Shown here in pieces: positions 36,803 to 45,428 of a stretch of DNA of 64,000 nt (its first letter is position 1; every line of letters begins with the position of its first letter). Source of the DNA: Fundidesulfovibrio terrae (lineage in GTDB: Bacteria; Desulfobacterota; Desulfovibrionia; Desulfovibrionales; Desulfovibrionaceae). Made by a program: the position numbers and the translations under genes. The notes under the pieces were generated by a model that did no database searches, was not told the origin of the DNA, and saw nothing but the letters and a program-made list of their open reading frames with translations. The DNA lies in assembly GCF_022808915.1 (NCBI RefSeq), contig NZ_JAKZFS010000002.1, forward strand, positions 186,001 through 250,000. The letters are read 5' to 3'.

Positions 36803-37024
36803 ATGAAAGAAGAGATCGCCGCCGTCGAGGCCGAAATCGCTCAGTTCGAAAAGGAGCGCGACGCCTGCCTGGCCTCCATCAAGGCCCTGCGCGCCGAAGA
36901 GGACCCGGCCGCCGGAGTGTTCCGCAACACGGAGATCCACGCCGCCCAGCAGGAGAAGCTGCGCCTGGATTTCGAGATCCAGTACCGCAAGAACAGGATC
37001 AACAGGATGCGGTTCGGGATGTAG
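36803..37024 (+). CDS. small coiled-coil protein, hypothetical
   Basis: A 73-residue protein with GAGGGG seven bases before the ATG. It is almost all charged helix (MKEEIAAVEAEIAQFEKER at the start; YRKNRINRMRFGM at the end), with a heptad-like pattern that suggests a coiled-coil hairpin. It lies directly behind the sat terminator and 92 bases before the aconitase gene. No function can be assigned. Confidence 0.6.
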   Translation: MKEEIAAVEAEIAQFEKERDACLASIKALRAEEDPAAGVFRNTEIHAAQQEKLRLDFEIQYRKNRINRMRFGM

Positions 37025-37116
37025 CGCTGGTCGGATGCGTTCAGCTCTGCGAACTTGACATCTTTCGCAAAGCCGGGGCACATGGCCCAACTTTCACGAA
37101 TTACGCGAGGACGACC

Positions 37117-39033
37117 ATGGGCAAGAACATCACTCAGAAGATCATCGCCGCCCACCTGGTGAGCGGAAAAATGAAACCCGGCTCCGAGATCGGGCTCAGA
37201 ATCGACCAGACCCTCACCCAGGACGCCACCGGCACCATGGCCTGGCTGCAGTTCGAGGCTATCGGCGTGCCCCGGGTCAAGACCGAGCTGTCCGTGAGCT
37301 ACGTGGACCACAACACCATGCAGCAGGGGTTCCGCAATCCCGACGACCACCAGTTCCTGCGCACCGTCGCCGCCAAGTACGGCGCGGTGTTCTCCCCTCC
37401 GGGCACCGGCATCTGCCACCAGCTGCACCTGGAGAACTTCGCCAAGCCCGGCAAGACGCTCATCGGCTCCGACTCCCACACCCCCACCGCGGGCGGAGTG
37501 GGCAGCCTCTCCATGGGCGCGGGCGGGCTTTCCGTGGCCCTGGCCATGGCGGGCGAGCCCTATTTCATCACCATGCCCAAGGTGGTCAAGGTGCAGCTCG
37601 AGGGTGAGCTGACCGGCTGGGCCACCGCCAAGGACATCATCCTGCACCTGCTCGGCATGCTCACCGTCAAGGGCGGCGTGGGCAAGGTGTTCGAGTACGC
37701 CGGACCGGGCGTGGCCACCCTGTCCGTGCCCGAGCGCGCCACCATCACCAACATGGGCGCGGAACTCGGCGCCACCGGCTCGCTCTTCCCCTCGGACGCC
37801 GTCACCAAGAAGTTCCTGGCCGCCATGGGCCGCCCCGAGGACTACGCGCCCCTGAAGGCCGATCCCTCGGCCGCCTACGACGAAGAGATCGTCATCGACC
37901 TCGGGAAGCTCGAGCCCCTGGCCGCCCAGCCCCACATGCCCGACCGCATGGCCACCATCAAGAGCCTGGCCGGTCTCAAGGTGGACCAGTCCGCCATCGG
38001 CTCCTGCACCAACTCGTCCTACTCGGACCTGAAGACCGTGGCGCTCATGCTCAAGGACAAGCGGGTGAAGCCCGAGACCGACCTGTTCATCTCGCCCGGC
38101 TCCAAGCAGGTGCTCAAGATGCTGGCCGACGAGAACCTGCTCCAGATCTACCTGGACGCGGGCGCGCGCATTCTCGAGTGCACCTGCGGCCCCTGCCTGG
38201 GCTACGGCGGCTCGCCCGTTTCCGGCGGCGTGTCCGCGCGCACCTTCAACCGCAACTTCGAGGGCCGCAGCGGCACCCGGGACGCCAAGGTGTATCTGGT
38301 CAGCCCCCAGACTGCGGCCATGGCGGCGCTGAACGGCGCGTTCACCGACCCGGCCACCTGGGGCACTCCCCCGGCCAAGGTTGTGATGCCCAAGAAGGTG
38401 CCCTCCATCCGCCATCTGTTCGTATTCCCGCCCGAGGACGGCTCCAAGGTGGAGATCCGGCGCGGACCCAACATCGCGCCCCTGTCGCGCTTCGGCAAGA
38501 CCCCCGAGACCGTCACCTCCAAGGTGGCCCTCAAGGTGGGCGACGACATCACCACCGACCACATCCTGCCCGGCGGCACCCACATCATGAGCCTGCGCTC
38601 CAACATTCCGGCCATCTCGGAATACCTGTTCACCAACGTGGACAAGGAGTTCGTTTCCCGGATCAAGGAGATGGGCGGCGGCGTCATCGTGGGCGGCGAG
38701 AACTACGGCCAGGGCTCCTCGCGCGAGCACGCGGCGCTTGGCCCCCGGCACCTGGGCGTCACGGCGGTGATCGTGAAGAGCCTGGCGCGCATCCACCGGG
38801 CCAACCTGGTGAACTTCGGCATCCTGCCGCTGATGTTCGTAGACAAGGCCGATTACGATGTGCTGGCCCAGGGCGGCGAGATCGCCATCCCCGTGGCCAA
38901 GATGAAGCCCGGCAAGCCCGTCGAGGCCGTTGTGAACGGCAAGACCAAGGTCAAACTCACAAATGATTTGACCGCGAAGGAGCTGGACATTATTTTGGCC
39001 GGCGGTCTGCTCAACGCCGTGGGCAATCGCTAG
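37117..39033 (+). CDS. aconitate hydratase
   Basis: A 638-residue iron-sulfur hydro-lyase that interconverts citrate and isocitrate. The three cluster cysteines are in GSCTNSSYSD and CTCGPCLGYGG (about residues 295-360), with SDSHTPTAGGVG earlier. The C-terminal swivel domain (about 480-638) includes TTDHILPGGTH and GENYGQGSSREHAALGP. The length of about 640 places it in the short, mitochondrial/archaeal-type aconitase group rather than AcnA (about 890) or AcnB. In sulfate reducers with an incomplete citric acid cycle it supplies glutamate precursors. GAGG precedes the ATG. Confidence 0.93.
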   Translation: MGKNITQKIIAAHLVSGKMKPGSEIGLRIDQTLTQDATGTMAWLQFEAIGVPRVKTELSVSYVDHNTMQQGFRNPDDHQFLRTVAAKYGAVFSPPGTGICHQLHLENFAKPGKTLIGSDSHTPTAGGVGSLSMGAGGLSVALAMAGEPYFITMPKVVKVQLEGELTGWATAKDIILHLLGMLTVKGGVGKVFEYAGPGVATLSVPERATITNMGAELGATGSLFPSDAVTKKFLAAMGRPEDYAPLKADPSAAYDEEIVIDLGKLEPLAAQPHMPDRMATIKSLAGLKVDQSAIGSCTNSSYSDLKTVALMLKDKRVKPETDLFISPGSKQVLKMLADENLLQIYLDAGARILECTCGPCLGYGGSPVSGGVSARTFNRNFEGRSGTRDAKVYLVSPQTAAMAALNGAFTDPATWGTPPAKVVMPKKVPSIRHLFVFPPEDGSKVEIRRGPNIAPLSRFGKTPETVTSKVALKVGDDITTDHILPGGTHIMSLRSNIPAISEYLFTNVDKEFVSRIKEMGGGVIVGGENYGQGSSREHAALGPRHLGVTAVIVKSLARIHRANLVNFGILPLMFVDKADYDVLAQGGEIAIPVAKMKPGKPVEAVVNGKTKVKLTNDLTAKELDIILAGGLLNAVGNR

Positions 39034-39053
39034 ACACTCACGTCTACCGCACC

Positions 39054-39090
39054 CGGCGGCCGCTGGCGCGAGCCCGCGGCCGCCGTTTTT
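39054..39090 (+). terminator. intrinsic terminator after aconitase
   Basis: CGGCGGCCGC pairs with GCGGCCGCCG around a 12-base loop, followed by five T residues. Confidence 0.9.
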
Positions 39091-39131
39091 CGGCGAGGCT
39101 TGAGCCCAAGTTCCCCAAGGAGCCCCGTAAC

Positions 39132-41078
39132 ATGTTGGATATCCTCCGGCAGCATTCCCAGTCCTGGGTCATCAAAGCCATTTTCGGCATCATCATCGCC
39201 GTGTTCGTGTTCTTCGGCATCTATTCCTTCCGGGATCAGCGCGGAGCCGGCGGCGTGCTGGCCTACGTGGGCGAGAAGCCCATCCTGGTGAAGGATTTCA
39301 TGAGCGAATACGAAGGCGCGCTCAGGCAGGCCCAGGCCCAGAACCCCTCCCTCACCAAGGAGGACCTGGAGCGCTTCGGCTTCAAGAGCCAGGTGCTCAT
39401 GCAGATGGCCGGCCGCGTGCTCATCTTCGACCAGGCCGAGAAGCTGGGCGTGGCCGTGTCGCAGGCCGAGCTGCAGGCCGAGATCGCCCGCGTGCCCGCC
39501 TTCCAGAACGACCAGGGCAAGTTCGACTACGATCTGTACAAGGAAAAGCTCAAGTCCGTGGGCTTAAACCCCGAAAGCTTCGAGAGCGACCAGAAGCGCG
39601 ACCTGCTCTACGAGAAGATGGTGCTCTACTCCATCCTGCCGGTGTACGTCACCGCGCCGGAGGTGCGCTCCATCTACAACTTCTCCCAGGAGAAGGCCGT
39701 GGTGGACTACCTCTCCTTCCCTGCCCGCGAGTTCGCCTCCCAGGTGAACGTCGCGGACGACAAGGTGAAGGAGGTCTACGAGTCCTCCAAGGAGAAGTAC
39801 AAGCGCCCGGCCCAGGCCAAGATCGAGTATCTCGAGATCACCCCCGCCTCCCTGGCCGACCCCAAGCAGGTCAGCGATCAGGAGGCCAAGACCTACTACG
39901 ACGCCAATCCGGACAAGTTCAAGCATCCGGACATGGTGAAGGCCAATCACCTGCTGGTGCTCCTGGCCCAGGACGCCAAGGACGAGGACGTCAAGGCGGC
40001 CGAGAAGCGACTGGCCGACCTGTCCGCGCGTCTGCGTAAGGGCGAGGCCCTGGACAAGGTGATCGCCGCTCCGGGCCAGCCCGCCGTCACCGGCGGCGAC
40101 CTGGGTTGGTTCGCCAAGGGCACCATGGTGCCCGAGTTCGAGCAGGCCGCCTTCTCGCTCAAGAAGGGCGAGGTTTCAGGCACGGTCCGCACCCAGTACG
40201 GCCTGCACGTCATCCAGGTGGTGGACAAAAAGCCCGAGGGCGTCACTCCCTTCGACGAGGCCAAGGAAGACATCAAGCGCGACATGGCCGAGGACAAGGC
40301 CGCCGAGACCCTGGGCAAGACCGTGGACGGCATGCTCGAGGAACTCATCGGCGGCGCGGACATCGCCAAGCTGGCCCAGTCCAAGGGGCTTTCCTCCAAG
40401 GCCTCCGAGTACTTCAGCCGCCAGCGCCCGCCGCTGGACCTGAACCTGACCCCCGAGTCCCTTTCGCTCATCTTCTCCCAGCAGCCCGGCAAGGCCGTGC
40501 CCCAGGCCATGGCCTCGGGCGAGGGCTTCGTTCTGGCCAAGGTGGTGGACGTGAAGCCCGAGTACATCCCCTCCCTTGAGGAGGTGTCCAAGACGGTCAG
40601 CGCCGACATCCTGGCCGACGAGTCCCTGAAGCTGGCCGAGGCCAAGTCCAAGGAAGTGGCGGCCATGCTCGCCACCCCCGAGGGCCAGGCCAAGGTGGAG
40701 CAGGACTACAAGGACAAGTTCAAGACCTCCGCGCCGTTCGGCCGCCAGGGCGCCATCCAGGAGCTGGGCCAGGCCCAGGCCCTGTCCGAGGCCGCCTTCT
40801 CGGCCAAGGAGCCCGGTTGGCTGCAGGGCTCGTACGCCGTGGTCAGCGGATTCGTGGTGGCCAAGCTCAAGGAACGCCAGTTCCCCACCGATGCCGAATG
40901 GCAGCGCGACCGAACCAAGATCATGTCCCAGGCCGTGCCCTTCCAGCAGGAGCAGCTGCTGCGCTCCTACATGCAGTACCTGCTGGAGAAGATGCCCATC
41001 AAGATCGTCAACAAGGACATCATCGGACCGGCCGCTATGGGCGGCCCCGAACAGGGCGCCAGCGAAGGCAAATCCTAG
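39132..41078 (+). CDS. PpiD/SurA-like periplasmic peptidyl-prolyl isomerase
   Basis: A 648-residue protein with an N-terminal membrane anchor (residues 13-33, FGIIIAVFVFFGIYSF), a SurA_N-like chaperone region (about 40-180), and a parvulin domain (about 270-370: ANHLLVLL, GGDLGWFAKGTMVPEFE, TQYGLHVIQVVDK). A second, degenerate isomerase-like C-terminal region extends to about 620. This is the layout of PpiD, which stands near the Sec translocon and helps envelope proteins fold. The ATG begins MLDILRQHSQSW, very like other PpiD starts. A strong terminator follows. Confidence 0.9.
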   Translation: MLDILRQHSQSWVIKAIFGIIIAVFVFFGIYSFRDQRGAGGVLAYVGEKPILVKDFMSEYEGALRQAQAQNPSLTKEDLERFGFKSQVLMQMAGRVLIFDQAEKLGVAVSQAELQAEIARVPAFQNDQGKFDYDLYKEKLKSVGLNPESFESDQKRDLLYEKMVLYSILPVYVTAPEVRSIYNFSQEKAVVDYLSFPAREFASQVNVADDKVKEVYESSKEKYKRPAQAKIEYLEITPASLADPKQVSDQEAKTYYDANPDKFKHPDMVKANHLLVLLAQDAKDEDVKAAEKRLADLSARLRKGEALDKVIAAPGQPAVTGGDLGWFAKGTMVPEFEQAAFSLKKGEVSGTVRTQYGLHVIQVVDKKPEGVTPFDEAKEDIKRDMAEDKAAETLGKTVDGMLEELIGGADIAKLAQSKGLSSKASEYFSRQRPPLDLNLTPESLSLIFSQQPGKAVPQAMASGEGFVLAKVVDVKPEYIPSLEEVSKTVSADILADESLKLAEAKSKEVAAMLATPEGQAKVEQDYKDKFKTSAPFGRQGAIQELGQAQALSEAAFSAKEPGWLQGSYAVVSGFVVAKLKERQFPTDAEWQRDRTKIMSQAVPFQQEQLLRSYMQYLLEKMPIKIVNKDIIGPAAMGGPEQGASEGKS

Positions 41079-41101
41079 ATCCGAAGACGCATGCAAGCAG
41101 A

Positions 41102-41129
41102 AGAGCGGCCCTTGGGCCGCTCTTTTTTT
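41102..41129 (+). terminator. strong intrinsic terminator
   Basis: AGAGCGGCCC-TT-GGGCCGCTCT, a perfect 10-bp stem running into seven T residues. It ends the PpiD-like gene. Confidence 0.95.
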
Positions 41130-41174
41130 GTTTCAAGCGGGCATGGACAATGATCGAAACCGGGCCGCATCGCC

Positions 41175-41213
41175 TTGACGCCAGACAGGTCATGTAATAG
41201 TTCATGTTACATG
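41175..41213 (+). promoter_or_regulatory. candidate promoter with palindromic operator over the Rrf2 start
   Basis: TTGACG (41175-41180) could be a -35 element. CATGTAA (41191-41197) and its exact complement TTACATG (41207-41213) flank nine bases and include the ATG of the Rrf2-type gene. A dimeric repressor bound here would cover the -10 region and the start codon, so autoregulation is likely. A CATGTTACATG run inside the site gives a second, overlapping palindrome. Confidence 0.5.
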
Positions 41214-41675
41214 AAACGCGATAGCCGGTTGTCGGGCATGCTCCATGTTTTGCTGCACATGGCAGGGCTTGACGGCCCTGCGACCTCAGAGGCGCTTGCC
41301 AAGGAGCTCGGCACCAATCCCGTGGTGATTCGGCGTACCCTGGCCGGCCTTCGTAACCAGGGGTATGTCCTGTCGGAAAAAGGACATGGCGGCGGATGGA
41401 CGCTGGGTCGCGATCTGTCCGAAGTGTCGCTGCTCGATATTTACCGCGCGCTCGGAAGCCCTTCGCTTCTGGCCATGGGCAACCGGGTGCAGACGCCTGG
41501 CTGCCTCATCGAACAGAGCGTCAATGCCGCCCTCGATCAAGCATTCAGCGACGCGGAAGCGTTGCTGTTGTCTCGTTTTGGCGAAGTGACGCTCGCGGCG
41601 CTCCGCGCGGACCTTCAAGACCGCCTCGACCGGCGTGGCAGGGATCATGACTTGGGGGAAAGGCGTGCGCCCTGA
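41211..41675 (+). CDS. Rrf2-family transcriptional regulator
   Basis: A 154-residue winged-helix protein of the Rrf2 family, close in pattern to YwnA-type members: SGMLHVLLHMA, the recognition helix NPVVIRRTLAGLRNQGYV and the wing GHGGGWTLGRD (residues 8-75). Only one cysteine (about residue 97, TPGCLIE) is present, so it lacks the three-Cys cluster of IscR or NsrR and should not bind an iron-sulfur cluster in the same way. The ATG lies within a palindrome. The next gene, a methyltransferase 81 bases on, is its probable target. Alanine codons are often GCG, unlike the GCC preference around it. Confidence 0.88.
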   Translation: MKRDSRLSGMLHVLLHMAGLDGPATSEALAKELGTNPVVIRRTLAGLRNQGYVLSEKGHGGGWTLGRDLSEVSLLDIYRALGSPSLLAMGNRVQTPGCLIEQSVNAALDQAFSDAEALLLSRFGEVTLAALRADLQDRLDRRGRDHDLGERRAP

Positions 41676-41756
41676 CGATATGACCTTTAGCCGCGGCGCC
41701 GCGAAGCTGGCGATCCTCGCGCCCTCGGAGAAACCCGCTCAGTTTGGAGCGGCGTC

Positions 41757-42443
41757 ATGAACAGATTGGGCGAGCATTTCTCAAACCCACAAGCCGTGGC
41801 CCGTTACGTTGAAGGTCCTGTGCGAGCCGTGCCCGGGTTTTGCGACATGCAACGCATGGCTTCGCTTTTGATCGCGGAGCGGGTTGGGGAAGATGCGCGC
41901 GTGCTGGTGCTTGGAGCGGGCGGCGGGTTGGAAATGAAGGTGTTCGCGGATGCTCATCCCGGATGGACATTCGATGGCGTGGACCCGTCCGCCGAGATGC
42001 TCGCCCTGGCTGAACGGACCCTGGGGCTGCGCGCCTCGCGCGCCAGGCTGCACAAGGGGTATGTCGACGATGCGCCCGTGGGACCGTTCGATGCGGCGGC
42101 GTGCCTTTTGACGCTGCACTTCATCCCGGCGGACGAGCGTCGGCGGACGCTGGCTGAAATGCGCCGCCGCCTCAGGCCTGGCGCGCCTCTTGTCGTCGCC
42201 CACCTCAGCTTTCCGCAACAGGATGAAGCCGAGCGCGCGCTCTGGCTGTCGCGGTACGCCGCATTCCTTTGCGATTCGGGAGTTGAGCGTGGCAAGGCCG
42301 AACAGGCGCGTGCGGCGATGGATGCGCATTTGCCACTGTTCACGCCGGAGCAGGATGAATCGCTGCTGCGCGACGCAGGATTCTCGGACGCCAGCCTGTT
42401 CTACGCGGCGTTCGCGTTTCGCGGCTGGGTGGCGTATGCTTGA
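41757..42443 (+). CDS. class I SAM-dependent methyltransferase
   Basis: A 228-residue methyltransferase with a Rossmann fold. Motif I is VLVLGAGGGLEMK (about residues 48-60), the acidic residue after beta-2 is in GVDPSAEML, and motif IV is in DAAACLLTLHFI. A second helical part includes QDEAERALWLSRYAAFL. It resembles small-molecule methyltransferases; the substrate is not evident. GGAG is spaced nine bases from the ATG. It is paired with the Rrf2 regulator, and its codon use is less GC-biased than that of the neighbours, suggesting acquisition of both together. Confidence 0.87.
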   Translation: MNRLGEHFSNPQAVARYVEGPVRAVPGFCDMQRMASLLIAERVGEDARVLVLGAGGGLEMKVFADAHPGWTFDGVDPSAEMLALAERTLGLRASRARLHKGYVDDAPVGPFDAAACLLTLHFIPADERRRTLAEMRRRLRPGAPLVVAHLSFPQQDEAERALWLSRYAAFLCDSGVERGKAEQARAAMDAHLPLFTPEQDESLLRDAGFSDASLFYAAFAFRGWVAYA

Positions 42444-42478
42444 CGGCCTTCGTTCGTCCGGCCTCTTCCTTTCCCCCG

Positions 42479-43141
42479 CTATTTACGCCAGATATCCCGC
42501 TCGTCTTCAGGAAGGTACTTCAGGTAGGGCTCGACGGCCTTCGCGCCGCCACGCTTGCGCAGCAGGAAGAGCAGATTCGGTAGCACTTCCGGCAGGCGGA
42601 AATCCTGGTCCACCAACGCCTTGAAAATCCCTTCGGCCTGGGATTCGCGCCCGAGCCGCCACAGGGCGTAGCCCGCGCCCAGGGAGGCTTCCCGGGCGAG
42701 CAGGGTATCCTTGGATGTAGCGGCCGTCTCGAAGGATTCGAGCGCCGCCTGGGGGTCTCCGGCGCTGAGCTGTTCCCAGCCTGTATTGAGGGCGTCCAGT
42801 TCGCCGGGGGCCTTGCCCGGCTTTTTTTGGGGCAGTCGGTAGGGCGAGACGGAGGGCGAAGGCTGCGTGATGTCGGTTCCGCCGCTTTCGCGAGAGACCG
42901 TAGCGTCGAGCTGTCCGGCCCGGGACTGGCCGCCGGTGTCCTGGCTTTCGCGGACGACGCTGCCGGGCAGGGGTTCCCGGACCGGCTCAAAGGCCGAGGC
43001 CGCTACCGGCAGGGCCAGAATGGCTGCCACGGCGACCGACCGGAAAATGGGGCGCGACCGCGGCTTTGTCCCGGCCAGCGCCGGAGCGGCGCAATCGGTC
43101 GCCGCTCCCGGCGCAACGGCCATAAGACGGACCTTGTCCAT
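42479..43141 (-). CDS. TPR-like protein of the cellulose synthesis operon
   Basis: A 220-residue protein with an N-terminal membrane segment or signal anchor (residues 34-51, VAVAAILALPVAASAFEP), a low-complexity linker (to about 110), and helical repeats of TPR type (about 118-210, WEQLSAGDPQAALESFETAA, WRLGRESQAEGIFKALVD). It starts eight bases after bcsB, so it belongs to that operon. It might couple the synthase to an outer-membrane exit as the TPR part of BcsC does, but it is far shorter and lacks a beta barrel. The ATG beginning MDKVRLM is preferred; an earlier one at 43171 overlaps bcsB. Confidence 0.65.
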   Translation of the reverse strand: MDKVRLMAVAPGAATDCAAPALAGTKPRSRPIFRSVAVAAILALPVAASAFEPVREPLPGSVVRESQDTGGQSRAGQLDATVSRESGGTDITQPSPSVSPYRLPQKKPGKAPGELDALNTGWEQLSAGDPQAALESFETAATSKDTLLAREASLGAGYALWRLGRESQAEGIFKALVDQDFRLPEVLPNLLFLLRKRGGAKAVEPYLKYLPEDERDIWRK

Positions 43142-43148
43142 GCCCGGC

Positions 43149-45428
43149 CTACTGTCTCTTGGCCCGGACAACCTTGAGCATGCGCCAGGCGGCCCAGGCG
43201 AACACCAGCAGGAGGACCATGACCACGGACAGCGACGTCCAGGGGTAGGTGTTCACCAGGATGGTCAGCTTGGGTACGGCGCCGATCTTGCCCATGTAGT
43301 ACTTCTCGCCGACTTCCAGGGACGCGGCCTTGGGCCTCGCGGAGTCCAGGTCCACCACGGCCACATCCCCGGCGATCATGGAGCGCACGGCCGGTTCCCA
43401 GAGGCGGGCGGCCAGCCGGTCCACATCCTTGGCGGTGGCGGCGGTGAACAGGGTGACGGTATCGGCCGCCGTGGCCGGTGCCTTGAACTGGGTCACGAAG
43501 CCTTTGCCGGGCGAGAGCGCGGCTCCGGAGCGCACGTCGGCCCATATGTACTGGGTCACGTCCGAGCTTTTGCGACCGCGCTCCCAGAGGAAGGGCAGGA
43601 ACTTGGACCACAGCGGGGCCTTGTGGGCCGCGGCTTCTTCGTCCTGGGCCTTGGGCCTTTGCATCTGGGGGTAGGGGCGTTTGCCCTGGGGCAGGAGCGA
43701 GAAGGGCGCGGCCGAGACCAGCTCCTTGGGCAGGGAGTCCACGCCACCCACGGCGATGACGTTGCCGGACGCGGCGGGGCCGAAGCTGACATCGAGCTTG
43801 AGCGGCGGCAGCCCGGTGCGCTGGGCTGCCTGGGCGGCCAGGTTCACGGCGGCGTTGACTGTCTCCTGCTCCTTGTCGCCCAGGAGAAGGGTTGCGCCGC
43901 GCATGTCGGGCCACTGGGCGTAGGGGAACACGTCCTGGTAGAAGAGGGTCAGGTCGGGGAGCTTCACCCACAGGGGGATGTCCGGGAAGGTGAGGGTGGA
44001 GTCGTCATAGAGGGTCATGGCCAGGTTGTCGGACTGATAGGACTCGCAAAGTCTGGTCTTGAGGGGGTTGAGCACCGGGGTGAGGGTGATGGTGTTGGTG
44101 CCCTTCTTCATGGCGTACAGGGGCAGGTTGATGCGGTAGTCCAGGAAGGTGCCGCCCTTGACGTCCTCGAAGTGCACGCCGCCAACGAAGACGCCGTTGA
44201 TGTACACCATGAGCACGGAGTCCTCGCGCATGCCCGGCGCGTAGGCCACGTGCAGCGACAGGGTGACGTAGCTGTTGGGGTTCAGGTCCAGGCCCGAGGG
44301 GAAGGTGTAGGAGAGGTCGATGGGCTGACCTCGAACGGTCTTGGTGAAGTAGCCCATGGAGCGCAGGGTGTATTCCTTGTCGCGGCTGATGTTTTTGGCC
44401 GCTTCGAGCATTTCGGGCTCGGGGTCGGTCACTTGCGACAGGTCGGCTTCGGGGGCGTCCGGGAAGGGGAAGGAGAGATAGCTGAAGGCCCTCACCGCCT
44501 TCTCCACACCCTCGGGCGAGCCGGAGAGCACCACCACGGCCGTCTGGGGATCGGGACCGGACGGACCCGCTCCCGGCAGCAGGGCCATGGTGGATTCGCC
44601 GATCTTCGGGGCACGCGAGCCCAGAAGGCGTTGGGCGAAGGCGGCGTCCCCGATGACGATGTTGTCGCGCCCTAGCTTGAGCTCGTTGGAAACGGTGGTC
44701 CTGGCGGCCTGGTAGTCCATGCGCAAGGCCACGCCCGAGGCGGCCATGGCGGCAAGTTTCACCGACTTTTCGGAAAATTCCGGCAGAACGATGTTCACGT
44801 CCGATCCCAGGAAGGCGCGCGAGTCGAACAGGAAGTCCGAGACGGCCGAAAGGCGGGCGGGCACGGGCTTCATGGCGTAGGTGATCTCAACCGTGGCCGT
44901 CTCCAGCTCCAGGTTGGTCCACAGGGACTGGTGCTGGGGGGATTCGCAGTACTCTTCGGTATAGCTCTGCGCCACGCGGAAGACGCACTCGTTGTAGCCG
45001 GGAGCGAGCAGGTTCCCCGGGATGGGTATCTCCACCTTGCCCTTTGGCGATTCAGGACGCAGCTCGATCTGTCCCAGGACGCGCCCCCCCACCAGGAAGC
45101 TCAGGCGCGAGAGCCTGGCGACGAGCGAGGAGGAGTTGACGTAGCCGAAACTGATGGACGCGCTCTTCACGTCCCAGCGCTCGGGAACGGGAAGGCTGAA
45201 GGAGAATGCGGCCGAGGTTCCGCGCAGGGTGTGGTTCTTGGCCGGGGTCAGGCTCGAGAGGAGCATCTTGACCGTGTAGGTGCCGTCCGGATTGCGCTGG
45301 GGCTTGAGCAGCTGGTTCGCCGCCTCGGCCGGATCGGGTGATTGCCCGGCGGCCTTCCCCTGCGGAGCAGCCTGGGCCGTGCCGGTTGCCATAAGGATTG
45401 CCAGGACGAGAAGCGCTGCGCGGATCAT
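43149..45428 (-). CDS. bcsB: cellulose synthase regulatory subunit BcsB
   Basis: A 759-residue periplasmic protein with a signal peptide (residues 1-20), tandem carbohydrate-binding and flavodoxin-like domains, and one C-terminal membrane anchor (about 730-750, LSVVMVLLLVFAWAAW). Family landmarks are the LRGTSAAFSFSLPVPERW strand, NECVFRVAQSYTEEYCESPQHQSLWT and VTLSLHVAYAPGM. BcsB guides the nascent glucan from the BcsA channel into the periplasm. AAGGAG precedes the ATG, which overlaps the bcsA stop codon (ATGA). Confidence 0.9.
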   Translation of the reverse strand: MIRAALLVLAILMATGTAQAAPQGKAAGQSPDPAEAANQLLKPQRNPDGTYTVKMLLSSLTPAKNHTLRGTSAAFSFSLPVPERWDVKSASISFGYVNSSSLVARLSRLSFLVGGRVLGQIELRPESPKGKVEIPIPGNLLAPGYNECVFRVAQSYTEEYCESPQHQSLWTNLELETATVEITYAMKPVPARLSAVSDFLFDSRAFLGSDVNIVLPEFSEKSVKLAAMAASGVALRMDYQAARTTVSNELKLGRDNIVIGDAAFAQRLLGSRAPKIGESTMALLPGAGPSGPDPQTAVVVLSGSPEGVEKAVRAFSYLSFPFPDAPEADLSQVTDPEPEMLEAAKNISRDKEYTLRSMGYFTKTVRGQPIDLSYTFPSGLDLNPNSYVTLSLHVAYAPGMREDSVLMVYINGVFVGGVHFEDVKGGTFLDYRINLPLYAMKKGTNTITLTPVLNPLKTRLCESYQSDNLAMTLYDDSTLTFPDIPLWVKLPDLTLFYQDVFPYAQWPDMRGATLLLGDKEQETVNAAVNLAAQAAQRTGLPPLKLDVSFGPAASGNVIAVGGVDSLPKELVSAAPFSLLPQGKRPYPQMQRPKAQDEEAAAHKAPLWSKFLPFLWERGRKSSDVTQYIWADVRSGAALSPGKGFVTQFKAPATAADTVTLFTAATAKDVDRLAARLWEPAVRSMIAGDVAVVDLDSARPKAASLEVGEKYYMGKIGAVPKLTILVNTYPWTSLSVVMVLLLVFAWAAWRMLKVVRAKRQ

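Noticed and set aside
36740-41130. An operon from sat through aconitase to the PpiD-like gene
   Set aside because: Strong terminators follow sat, aconitase and the PpiD-like gene, so they are separate transcription units.
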